64,000 nucleotides of DNA from Rubrivivax sp. (lineage in GTDB: Bacteria > Pseudomonadota > Gammaproteobacteria > Burkholderiales > Burkholderiaceae_C). This document shows, in pieces, positions 23,025 through 30,940 of this stretch; within the stretch, counting starts at the first letter, position 1; the number at the start of each line of letters is the position of its first letter. The notes under the pieces are model-generated. The model saw nothing but the letters and a program-made list of their open reading frames with translations, made no database searches and had not been told where the DNA came from. The translations under genes and the position numbers were made by a program. The stretch is taken from assembly GCA_027484825.1 (NCBI GenBank), contig JAIXSE010000021.1, positions 62,001 through 126,000 of the forward strand, read 5' to 3'.

Positions 23025-24572
23025 ATGAAATCCCAACTTGGCGTCGGCGCAAAGCTCGCCGGAAGCTTCGCCCTGGTGTTGCTCATGCTGATCGGTCTGG
23101 GCATCACTGCCGTGGTCCAGCTGGCGCATGTGAATGACGTGGCGGAAGACATGCAGACCAACTGGTTGCCTTCCACCCGGCAGGTCGGGCAGATCGCGCA
23201 GTCGGTCGGCCGCTATCGCATCCGGGAGTACCGGATCCTGATCACTGAGGCCGACAAGATGGAGTCCGTGCTCGGAAAGTTGAAGGAGTCGAGAGATACC
23301 GTCGATAAGGCCATCGCCGGTTATGCGCCGCTGGTGAGTTCCGACATGGAAGGTCGCAAGTACAAGGAAGTCGAGGCGCTCTGGAAAAAATACCTGGAGC
23401 GTGCCGATCCACTGAAAGCCGCTGCGCTGGCAGGGGACCAGGCGCAGGCGAAGAAGCTGGTGACGGTGGATGGACTGGCGACGTATGACCAACTCACCAA
23501 GGCCATGGACGACTTGGTTGAGATCAACATGAACGGCGCTCAGCAAGCAGCGGATCTGGGCGCCAGCATCTACAAGACCGGCAGGATCACCGTGATGGTC
23601 GTCAGTCTGCTGGCCATTGTGGTGGGCAGTTTCTGTGCGTTTCTGATTACCCGCGGCATCACTCGGCCGCTGGCGGAGTCTGTCCAACTGGCGGAGACCG
23701 TTGCCTCCGGTGATCTCACCGTTTCGCTGAACGTGCGCGGCACGGATGAAGTGGCTCAGCTCCAACTGGCCTTGCTGCGCATGGTGGACCGGCTCAAAGG
23801 CGTGGTGTCCCAGGTGCGTGATGGTGTGTCTGCTGTCTCAGGCGCGTCCAGCCAGATTGCCGCTGGCAATTCAGACCTGTCCTCGCGGACCGAAAGCACC
23901 TCGGCCAACTTGCAGCAGACGGCCTCCAGCATGGAGCAGTTGACCGGCACCGTGTCCCAGTCGGCCGACACCGCGCGTCAGGCCAACCAGATGGCCGCCA
24001 GCGCCGCTGAGGCCGCCCAGAAGGGCGGGAAGGCGGTGGGGCAGGTGGTTGAGCGCATGCGTGAAATCAGCGAATCTTCGCGCCGCATCAGCGACATCAC
24101 CAGCACCATCGATAGCATCGCGTTCCAGACCAACATCCTGGCGCTCAATGCCGCGGTGGAAGCGGCTCGTGCCGGTGAGCAGGGCCGAGGGTTTGCTGTG
24201 GTGGCCAGCGAAGTGCGCACCCTGGCGCAGCGCAGCGCGGTGGCGGCCAAGGAGATCCGCACCCTCATCGACCAGTCGGTGACCACGGTCCAGGCGGGGT
24301 CCTCCGATGTCGCTCAAGCCGGTGAGGCCATGGGCATGATCATGACCGGCGTCAATCGTGTCACCGACCTGATGGGGGAAATTGCCGCCGCGAGCAGCGA
24401 GCAGCGGGATGGCATCAACCAGGTCAATCAGTCCGTGGCCAACCTGGACCAGATGACCCAGCAGAACGCAGCTTTGGTGGAGGAGTCGTCCGCCGCCGCG
24501 GCGTCGCTGCGGGACCAGGCGGCGCGCCTGGCGGAGGTGGTGTCGGTCTTCAAGGTGAGCCTGGCGGCTTGA
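23025..24572 (+). CDS. Methyl-accepting chemotaxis protein (4HB-type)
   Basis: 515 residues; ATG preceded by CGGAGG. TM1 ([19 protein letters not shown]), a periplasmic four-helix bundle (about 35-185), TM2 ([19 protein letters not shown]), HAMP, and a signalling domain with the tip [43 protein letters not shown]. The C-terminus has no CheR-binding pentapeptide. The cytoplasmic half closely resembles that of the divergent receptor, the periplasmic half much less. Ligand unknown. Confidence 0.94.
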   Translation: MKSQLGVGAKLAGSFALVLLMLIGLGITAVVQLAHVNDVAEDMQTNWLPSTRQVGQIAQSVGRYRIREYRILITEADKMESVLGKLKESRDTVDKAIAGYAPLVSSDMEGRKYKEVEALWKKYLERADPLKAAALAGDQAQAKKLVTVDGLATYDQLTKAMDDLVEINMNGAQQAADLGASIYKTGRITVMVVSLLAIVVGSFCAFLITRGITRPLAESVQLAETVASGDLTVSLNVRGTDEVAQLQLALLRMVDRLKGVVSQVRDGVSAVSGASSQIAAGNSDLSSRTESTSANLQQTASSMEQLTGTVSQSADTARQANQMAASAAEAAQKGGKAVGQVVERMREISESSRRISDITSTIDSIAFQTNILALNAAVEAARAGEQGRGFAVVASEVRTLAQRSAVAAKEIRTLIDQSVTTVQAGSSDVAQAGEAMGMIMTGVNRVTDLMGEIAAASSEQRDGINQVNQSVANLDQMTQQNAALVEESSAAAASLRDQAARLAEVVSVFKVSLAA

Positions 24573-24588
24573 GCCGGAGGAAGGGGCC

Positions 24589-25065
24589 TCATGGGCCCAC
24601 AGCGGCCGCCTCTTCGGGGGCGGCTTCTTCCTGCACCGTGGACTTCCATCCCCTGGGGCCAGCCGTGGCAACGATCTTCTGGTGAATGAGCCGCTCCACT
24701 TCCATCACGCGGTGGAAGGCATCGCGCAGCGGTTCGTCTCCGCGCGCGTGGGAGAGGTAGCACAGCCGGATGAGCGCGTCGTTGGCCTTGGGCACTTTGC
24801 CGTGGCGCTCCCACAGGCTCACCGCCTGCTCGCTGACGCCCTGGGCCTTGGCGAGCGCGGACTGGGACAGGCCCATCTGCACCCGCAGGAAGCGGAATTC
24901 CTTGCCCGACAGACGCGCCGGCTTGCTGACGATGCGCTGCGCCAGCAGCGCCAGCAGCTCGTCCGCATTTGCCACGGAGACGGCCGTGCCGTAGGGGGTG
25001 TCCTTGGCGGTGTAGCCATTGGCCAGCCAGACGTTGTCCAGCCCGCATTCGGTGTAGTGATACAT
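24589..25065 (-). CDS. Antitoxin-type XRE regulator (MqsA-like)
   Basis: 158 residues. The N-terminal region (MYHYTECGLDNVWLANGY..TPYG..V) matches the MqsA-like family commonly paired with DUF4258 proteins. The middle is an XRE helix-turn-helix (LRVQMGLSQSALAKAQGVSEQAVSLWERHGKVPK). It is the second gene of a two-gene unit, 13 bases after the DUF4258 gene, the toxin-first order known for MqsRA and HigBA. It should neutralise its partner and repress the shared promoter. The C-terminal tail is Glu/Ala-rich. Confidence 0.78.
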   Translation of the reverse strand: MYHYTECGLDNVWLANGYTAKDTPYGTAVSVANADELLALLAQRIVSKPARLSGKEFRFLRVQMGLSQSALAKAQGVSEQAVSLWERHGKVPKANDALIRLCYLSHARGDEPLRDAFHRVMEVERLIHQKIVATAGPRGWKSTVQEEAAPEEAAAVGP

Positions 25066-25078
25066 CAGCGTTTCTCCT

Positions 25079-25381
25079 TCAAGCCATCACAGTGATCACG
25101 ATGAGGTCCGGCTCATCGTCCGACAAGGCCACGCAGGTGGTCAGGTCTCGCTCGGCCCCCCACCAGTTCATCCGACAGACGAGGTGTCCGGTCTTGACAT
25201 CCAGCTCGGGCGGCGTGCGAAGGTGGCCCCGTCGCAGGCATTCGAGAACCTCGGCCATGGATACCTTTCGTTCAGCCATGCGTTGTTTCGCATGAGTGGT
25301 CAGAAAGACCTGCTCCGTGCGAGTGGCATGGGTGCGGATGTGGCGTTGCAACTGCTGCAGCGAAAGCCGGGTCAGGCTCAT
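25079..25381 (-). CDS. DUF4258 putative toxin
   Basis: 100 residues. FLTTHAKQRMAERKVSMAEVLECLRRGHLRTPPELDVKTGHLVCRM..LTTCVALSDDEPDLIVITVM follows the DUF4258 pattern (T-x-H-A-x-x-R-M-x-x-R). These are small proteins related in fold to RelE/MqsR RNases. Toxicity is inferred from family and from pairing with an XRE antitoxin-like gene. The promoter region carries a perfect palindrome just upstream. Confidence 0.72.
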   Translation of the reverse strand: MSLTRLSLQQLQRHIRTHATRTEQVFLTTHAKQRMAERKVSMAEVLECLRRGHLRTPPELDVKTGHLVCRMNWWGAERDLTTCVALSDDEPDLIVITVMA

Positions 25382-25388
25382 GGCTGCA

Positions 25389-25407
25389 ACCCATAAAAAT
25401 TATGGGT
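25389..25407 (-). promoter_or_regulatory. Palindromic operator/-10 of the toxin-antitoxin unit
   Basis: ACCCATAA and TTATGGGT, perfect eight-base arms with a three-base spacer, lie 7 bases upstream of the DUF4258 start and include CATAAT as a -10-like element on the minus strand. This fits autoregulation by the XRE protein. It overlaps the stop of the upstream acyltransferase gene. Confidence 0.6.
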
Positions 25408-26524
25408 CCAATGGTAAGTGATTTTTCCACTTCCGTGAAGGTGGTGCGGCATGTTGGGCATGAGGCAGGCTCCGCGCCGTCCCTCGCCGCGCCGGCTTCT
25501 CGCCGAGCGCCCAGTGGCCGTAGGGCATGCGGCGCAACGCCGCCGTCAAGGCGATGGAGCCTGCCAGCCCCGCCAGCAGGCCTGCTGTCAGCAATACCGC
25601 CAGATCCTGCACCTGCATCGCCTTGAGCAGCATTCGGGCGCCCGCCGTGAAAACGGGATGGAACAGATAGATGCCAAACGACCAGGTGCCCACCCAGGCC
25701 AGCCAGCGTGCCTCGGGCTGCAGTCGCAGCAGCAGCAGGCACAGGCACACACTGACCACCAGGCGCTGCAGGCCCGGATGGTTGTCTGTCGGCGCATCGA
25801 TCAAGGCCCACAGCAGAATCAAACCACCAATGACCGCGAGCAGCAGGGCAGGCGTCCACCGGGGCCCTGCGCGATGCAGCTCAAAACGCTGAGCCGCCAC
25901 ACCCAGCAAAAAGAACGGCGCCAGATAGGCCGCACCATTCAAGCCAAAGTAGACCGGCAGGCGGCCCCAGCAATGCAGCGCGGCGGCCAGCAGCCAGATC
26001 GTCCAGAAACCGCGGGGCGTCGAGAGCCACCCCAGTCGCTCCAGCACGGCCGTGGCAATGAAGATGATGAACAGCGCCTCAAGAAACCAGTAATGCGCCA
26101 CCGGCACCGTGTGCAGCAGCCACCAGTTGTAGTCGCCCTCGTTGTTGGTGCCCTGGGTCAGGTTCTGCAGCAAGGCAAAGCCCGTCCCCACCACCAGCAT
26201 CGGCAGCAGCAGGCGGCGTGTCTTGCCGATGGCAAAGGGCGTGATGTCGCCGGTCAATGGCCGTCGTGCATACACCATGCCGGAGAGAAACGAGAACAGC
26301 GGCATGCGCACCAGAGCCAGCCAGTCATTGAGCTGGCTGGCCAGATGCTCATCCGGCAGCCTCAATCCGGTGTTGCTGCTGTCGCCAATGACGTGATAAC
26401 CCACCAGCAACAGGCAGGCAAAACCACGCAGCGTATTGATCGACAGTCCACTGGACAAACGGCGCTCCTGAAGGCGAGTCAGCGTGAGGAAGGCAATGAC
26501 GCTTGTCATGCCTCCTGCCAACAT
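25400..26524 (-). CDS. Acyltransferase 3 family membrane protein
   Basis: 374 residues with about ten hydrophobic segments. NTLRGFACLLLVGYHVIG near the N-terminus carries the catalytic His of acyltransferase-3 (OafA/NodX-like) proteins. RMPLFSFLSGMVYARRP is the usual F-F-x-x-S-G-like motif. Such proteins transfer acyl groups to surface glycans or to lipids; the acceptor is unknown. ATG at 26524 is preceded by AGGA; a second Met five codons later is possible. Confidence 0.85.
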   Translation of the reverse strand: MLAGGMTSVIAFLTLTRLQERRLSSGLSINTLRGFACLLLVGYHVIGDSSNTGLRLPDEHLASQLNDWLALVRMPLFSFLSGMVYARRPLTGDITPFAIGKTRRLLLPMLVVGTGFALLQNLTQGTNNEGDYNWWLLHTVPVAHYWFLEALFIIFIATAVLERLGWLSTPRGFWTIWLLAAALHCWGRLPVYFGLNGAAYLAPFFLLGVAAQRFELHRAGPRWTPALLLAVIGGLILLWALIDAPTDNHPGLQRLVVSVCLCLLLLRLQPEARWLAWVGTWSFGIYLFHPVFTAGARMLLKAMQVQDLAVLLTAGLLAGLAGSIALTAALRRMPYGHWALGEKPARRGTARSLPHAQHAAPPSRKWKNHLPLDP

Positions 26525-26674
26525 TCATCCTAGTCGCGCGCCTTCATGCCCAATGCGCAATGCAGGGGACAGGCGGTACGTCACCCGCACCCGTAAGCCG
26601 TACAGCCCCGCCCATTGAAGCATTCAAGGCCGCTTATGTGCGGTGGCCCTCATCGCAATGTGCGCTGCCTCACC

Positions 26675-29122
26675 TCAGAACGACAGGCGTGCCCGCGCGT
26701 AGTAGTAGGCGCCATTGAATCCAATCGGCGACAGCACGTCATACGGGAAGTTGCCGTAGTAGGCGATATCGGCGGTGGACCGACTCGGATAACGGTCGGT
26801 CGCATTCAGCGCGCCCAGGCTCAATGTCAATGCGCGAGTGACTTGCCACTGCCCTTCAAGATCCAATTGCCAGACCGCCCCATAGGTCTGTGTCGGCGTG
26901 AAGCCGTCACCAAAATCGAACACGCGGGTGGTGCTGCCGTGCCGGGTCGCTCGCGCCAGAAGGGCCCATTCGCCGCGCTGCCATTGCGCGGTGAAGATAT
27001 GGCGCTGGCGGGGAGACGCCGTGGTCAGCGTGTTGATCTCCTCCAGCCCCACGTCCGCATCCGCATGTGCCCGCACGGTGGTCTTGGCGTAGGCCGCCGC
27101 CCACGACAGCTTGAGCTGACCGCCCAGTCCTGCGCCTGTCCACTGCGTCACCAGGTCGGCGCCGCGCGTGCGGGTGTCCACCGCATTGGTGAAGAAGTTG
27201 ACCCCTTGCACGCCCACCACGCCAAATTGCGACGCCAGCTCATCCGCCAGTCCGTCGCGACTGATGCGCTGGGAGAGGGTGATGCGGTTGTTGACGCGGA
27301 TGGTGTAGGCGTCCAGCGTGGTGGACCAGTCCTTGGCCGGCTGCCACGTCAGGCCCAGGCTCGCATTGCGAGAGCGTTCGGCCTTGAGCGCTTGGGCGCC
27401 GAGGTAGCGACCGATGTCGCTGTCCGCAGGCACTGTCTTCACCTGGCTGAGGGTGCCGCCGTCGCCGCGGTCGGTGACGGTGAAGCTGAAACCACGCTGC
27501 GCCAGCGAAGGCGCGCGGAAGTTGCTGGAGAGTGCGCCGCGCAGCGCGAGGTCCTGCGTCAGCGCCCAGCGGCTCGATACCTTGGCCGTGGTGGCGTTGC
27601 CGAAGTCGCTGTAATGGTCGTGGCGCAAGGCGGCTTCGGCCTCCCATTCACGGCTCAGGTGCGCGCTCAGATCGGCATAGGCACCAACCACGCGGCGTGA
27701 CAGGCGGGCCGCGTCACCAGGCTGCAGGCCTGGGCCCGCCTGGGCGCCCGCCGGGCCATCGAAGCTGCCGACCGCGTAGGACGCTGCGTCCCCGGCCCCG
27801 GTGGCGAAGCGCTCTTCGCGCGCATCCAGCCCCAGCGCCAGCGTCGCCGGGCGGGACAGGCCGGGCAGGGCCACCGCGCGGGTCAGGTCGAGATTGGCGC
27901 CGGTCAGCCGGCTGCTGAAATCCCCGAGATGAAAGCGCGTCGGGCTGGCCTCGCCCAGCGACACGTTCAGCGAGCGCTGCACGCCATAGTCGAAGTCATT
28001 GCGGCCGTGGTTGAGGGACAGGTCGTAGTCCCACTCCCCCCAGCCACCCCGCAGGCCTGCAGCCAGCTGAAGGTCGCGATTGTGGCCGGTGGTCTCGGGC
28101 CGGTAGCCGTCGGGATAGACGGTCTTGAGGTTGGCGCTGCTGTCGGGATAGCGGAAGTAGGCCGCCCCCACCGAGCGCCGCTCCTGCCAGGTCCCAAAGG
28201 CATAGACCTGCTGGTCGGCCGACAGGTCGACCGCACCATTGAAGAATGCCTGCCATTGCCGGGTGGCCGGCTCACCGGCGGCGTAGTTGCGCCGCCCCAC
28301 GGTGGCGAGGTTGTCCGGGGTGCTGTCTTCCCAATCGGGGAGCTGGTCCAGGCCGCTGCGGTTGGTGGCGTTGCGATGCAGACCTTCCAGGCCGGCGCGA
28401 AGGAATCCCTTCTCTCCCAGCGCAAAGCCATGGGTGAGGCTGGCGGATTGGGTCTGGCCGTCGTTGAGAGTGCGGCCGGTCGGGGCGAAATCGGTGTGGA
28501 ACAGGCCGGCTTCGGTGCTGATCTCGGTGCCGGTGCGACGGTCGTCCAGGATGATGTTGACCACCCCGGCGATGGCGTCGGATCCGTACTGGGCGCCGGC
28601 CCCGTCCCGCACCACCTCGATGCGCTGAACGGCCGACAGCGGGATGGTGTTGAAGTCCACCGGGTTGGTGCCCTTGCCGGTCTTGGATTCCAGATTCACC
28701 AGGGCCGACGTATGGCGACGCTTGCCGTTCACCAGCACCAGGACCTGGTCCGGTGACAGCCCGCGCAGCTGCGCCGCACGCACATGGTCGGCACCGCCGG
28801 AGTTGGACTGGCGGGGGAAGTTGAAGGACGGCAGCAAGGCCTGCAGCGCGGCGGCCAGCGTGCCGTCCGGGCCGGCAGCGCGCAGCACCTCGTCGCGGCT
28901 GAGCACGTCCACGGGCACCTGGCTGTCGGCCACGGTGCGGTCCTTGGCGCGGGTGCCGGTGACCAGCACCGGGTTGAGGCCCTGGGTACTCGGCTCCGCC
29001 GTGGGGCTGGGCGCCGGTGGCGGGGTCTGTGTCTGGGCCTGGGCCTGGGCCTGGGCCATCACGGCGCCGCCGTCCAGCAGCAGGGTCAGGCAGGCGAGGG
29101 TGATCGGTCGGAGCTGGCGCAT
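26675..29122 (-). CDS. TonB-dependent outer-membrane receptor
   Basis: About 815 residues from the Met at 29122, chosen because MRQLRPITLACLTLLLDGGAVMAQA is a signal peptide; an in-frame Met 33 codons upstream would hide it. The plug domain (NPVLVTGTRAKDRTVADSQVPVDVLSRDEVLRAAG, later VEVVRDGAGAQYGSDAIAGVVNIIL) and the long beta-barrel ending in a C-terminal Phe (ARLSF) are typical. There is no N-terminal signalling domain. The ligand is unknown. The mature N-terminus carries an Ala-Gln repeat from a 6-base tandem repeat. Confidence 0.92.
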   Translation of the reverse strand: MRQLRPITLACLTLLLDGGAVMAQAQAQAQTQTPPPAPSPTAEPSTQGLNPVLVTGTRAKDRTVADSQVPVDVLSRDEVLRAAGPDGTLAAALQALLPSFNFPRQSNSGGADHVRAAQLRGLSPDQVLVLVNGKRRHTSALVNLESKTGKGTNPVDFNTIPLSAVQRIEVVRDGAGAQYGSDAIAGVVNIILDDRRTGTEISTEAGLFHTDFAPTGRTLNDGQTQSASLTHGFALGEKGFLRAGLEGLHRNATNRSGLDQLPDWEDSTPDNLATVGRRNYAAGEPATRQWQAFFNGAVDLSADQQVYAFGTWQERRSVGAAYFRYPDSSANLKTVYPDGYRPETTGHNRDLQLAAGLRGGWGEWDYDLSLNHGRNDFDYGVQRSLNVSLGEASPTRFHLGDFSSRLTGANLDLTRAVALPGLSRPATLALGLDAREERFATGAGDAASYAVGSFDGPAGAQAGPGLQPGDAARLSRRVVGAYADLSAHLSREWEAEAALRHDHYSDFGNATTAKVSSRWALTQDLALRGALSSNFRAPSLAQRGFSFTVTDRGDGGTLSQVKTVPADSDIGRYLGAQALKAERSRNASLGLTWQPAKDWSTTLDAYTIRVNNRITLSQRISRDGLADELASQFGVVGVQGVNFFTNAVDTRTRGADLVTQWTGAGLGGQLKLSWAAAYAKTTVRAHADADVGLEEINTLTTASPRQRHIFTAQWQRGEWALLARATRHGSTTRVFDFGDGFTPTQTYGAVWQLDLEGQWQVTRALTLSLGALNATDRYPSRSTADIAYYGNFPYDVLSPIGFNGAYYYARARLSF
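29033..29056. repeat. Hexanucleotide repeat (CTGGGC)4 inside the receptor gene
   Basis: Four exact copies encode Ala-Gln repeats just after the signal peptide of the TonB-dependent receptor. The unit is a multiple of three, so copy changes would keep the frame. Confidence 0.8.
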
Positions 29123-29325
29123 GGGGTGAACGGTGTGAGCAAAAGCAGTGACGGTGAAAGGCCGCAAGCCTACCGAGTCGACGCAGGAAACCCCGGGTTT
29201 GGCTTCAGATGTCTTGCTCATAAGCTCATGCCGTGGCGGCGCTGCGACGCCGCAGTGATCCGAAGGCCGTGATTGACCGTACGATCGCGCGCCGCCACCG
29301 CTTCAGTGGCTTCCCTCCCGCTCCA

Positions 29326-30747
29326 ATGACCGTTCCAGACCCCGCCGCCTCGTCTTCCTCCGCACCCAGGGGGGCGCCAGCGTCGGCAGGCGTCGAAGCG
29401 GTCGCGGGAGCCCAACCCCGTCGCATCCTGGACGTGAAGCATGCCGTGGCGCTGTGCGTCGGCATGGTGGTTGGGGCCGGCATCTTCAAGACCTCGCCGA
29501 TGGTGGCCCAGGCGCTGAGCAGCCCCTGGGAGCTCTACATCGCCTGGGCACTGGGCGGTGTGCTGTCCGTCATGGGCGGGCTGTGTTTTGCCGAACTCGC
29601 CGCCGCCTTCCCGGATGCCGGCGGGGACTATCACTTCCTGCGCCGCGCCTATGGCCATCGGCTGGGCTTCCTCTTCGCCTGGTCGCGTTTTGCGGTCATC
29701 CACACCGGCTCGATGGCCCTGCTGGGTTTTGTCTTTGGCGACTATCTGGCGCAGGTGGTGGACCTGTCGCCCTGGTTGGGGCCGTATGCCAGCGCCTGGA
29801 TGGCGGGCGGGCTGATCGTGCTGCTGACCGGGCTCAACCTGCTGGGTGTGCAGGTGGGCCTGGGCACCCAGCTGGGCCTGACCAGTCTGGTGCTAGCCGG
29901 TTTGGTGCTGCTGGGGCTGGGGGCGGGTGTCCAGCAAGGGCTGGAGCTGCCGCCCGCGATGCCGCACACGGGCGCCGCGGTGCCGGACTGGGGCCTGGCG
30001 ATGGTGTTCGTCTTCCTGGCCTACGGCGGCTGGAGCGATGCGGCCACGCTCTCGGCGGAAATGAAGGACGAGCGACGCGGCATCGTGCGTGCGCTGCTCA
30101 TCGGCTTGGGGCTGGTGCTGGGTCTGTATCTGCTGGCCAACTGGGCCTATGTGCGGGTGCTGGGGTTGTCCGGCCTTGCGGCGAGCCCGGCACCGGCGGC
30201 GGATCTGATGCGCATCGTCTTCGGTCGTGGTGCGGAGCTGCTGATGGTGGGTGTGGTGACCCTGACGGCGCTGTCGGTGATGAATGCCATCCTGATCGCC
30301 GGTCCACGCACCACCTATGCCGCCGCGCGGGACCTGGCGGCGGAGTGGCATCTGGCGCGCTGGAATGGCCGCCGCGGCACGCCCAGCGCGGCGGTGGTCG
30401 CCACCAGTGCGGTGGCGCTGGTGCTGGTGGCCTTTGGCGCAGTGACCCGGGGCGGTTTCTCCACCATGGTCGACTACCTCTCGCCGGTCTATTGGTTCTT
30501 CATCACGCTCAGCGGCCTGGCGGTCATCGTGCTGCGTCGCAAGGAGCCCGAGCGCCTGCGGCCGTTCCGGGTGCCGCTCTATCCGGTGCTGCCGCTGGTG
30601 TTCAGCGCTTGCAGCGCCTATGTGCTGTGGTCCAGCCTGATCTACGTGAAGGCCGGCGCCATCGTCGGGGTGGTCGTGCTGGCGGTGGGCGCGCTGATGT
30701 TGTGGGGGCACGGTCGCTGGGCGTCGGCTCGTGCGGCCCGTCGGTGA
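29326..30747 (+). CDS. APC-family amino acid permease
   Basis: 473 residues from ATG 29326; an in-frame Met at 29233 would add a basic stretch with no clear role, so the start is uncertain. About twelve TM segments. RILDVKHAVALCVGMVVGAGIFKTSPMVA is the first helix with the G-A-G-I-F substrate motif of the APC/LAT-like superfamily. YGGWSDAATLSAEMKDERRGIVRAL matches the conserved TM6/loop of these transporters. The substrate is probably an amino acid or related amine. Confidence 0.85.
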   Translation: MTVPDPAASSSSAPRGAPASAGVEAVAGAQPRRILDVKHAVALCVGMVVGAGIFKTSPMVAQALSSPWELYIAWALGGVLSVMGGLCFAELAAAFPDAGGDYHFLRRAYGHRLGFLFAWSRFAVIHTGSMALLGFVFGDYLAQVVDLSPWLGPYASAWMAGGLIVLLTGLNLLGVQVGLGTQLGLTSLVLAGLVLLGLGAGVQQGLELPPAMPHTGAAVPDWGLAMVFVFLAYGGWSDAATLSAEMKDERRGIVRALLIGLGLVLGLYLLANWAYVRVLGLSGLAASPAPAADLMRIVFGRGAELLMVGVVTLTALSVMNAILIAGPRTTYAAARDLAAEWHLARWNGRRGTPSAAVVATSAVALVLVAFGAVTRGGFSTMVDYLSPVYWFFITLSGLAVIVLRRKEPERLRPFRVPLYPVLPLVFSACSAYVLWSSLIYVKAGAIVGVVVLAVGALMLWGHGRWASARAARR

Positions 30748-30940
30748 TGCTGACGGAGGCCGCCTGAAGCCGCCTGAGACCGGATCCATCGGTCCTTCAC
30801 GTCCCTCGGGCGGGTGACTTCGGTTTTTCGGAAGTCTCTTCGCGGGGAAACCGATGGGCCGATCGGGCCGCTGTCACGGCCACTTCATGAAGTCTTCCGA
30901 GACTGCGCCGCTTGGAAACAGTCCTTTGCGGAGACTTCAC

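Noticed and set aside
25400-26524. Acyltransferase 3 gene as part of the toxin-antitoxin locus
   Set aside because: Same direction and adjacent, but the TA unit has its own palindromic promoter and the proteins have unrelated functions.
30871-30888. CTGTCAC plus a second, weak repeat upstream of phoX as a possible pho box
   Set aside because: Only the first seven bases match; the second repeat has too few conserved bases to claim PhoB control.
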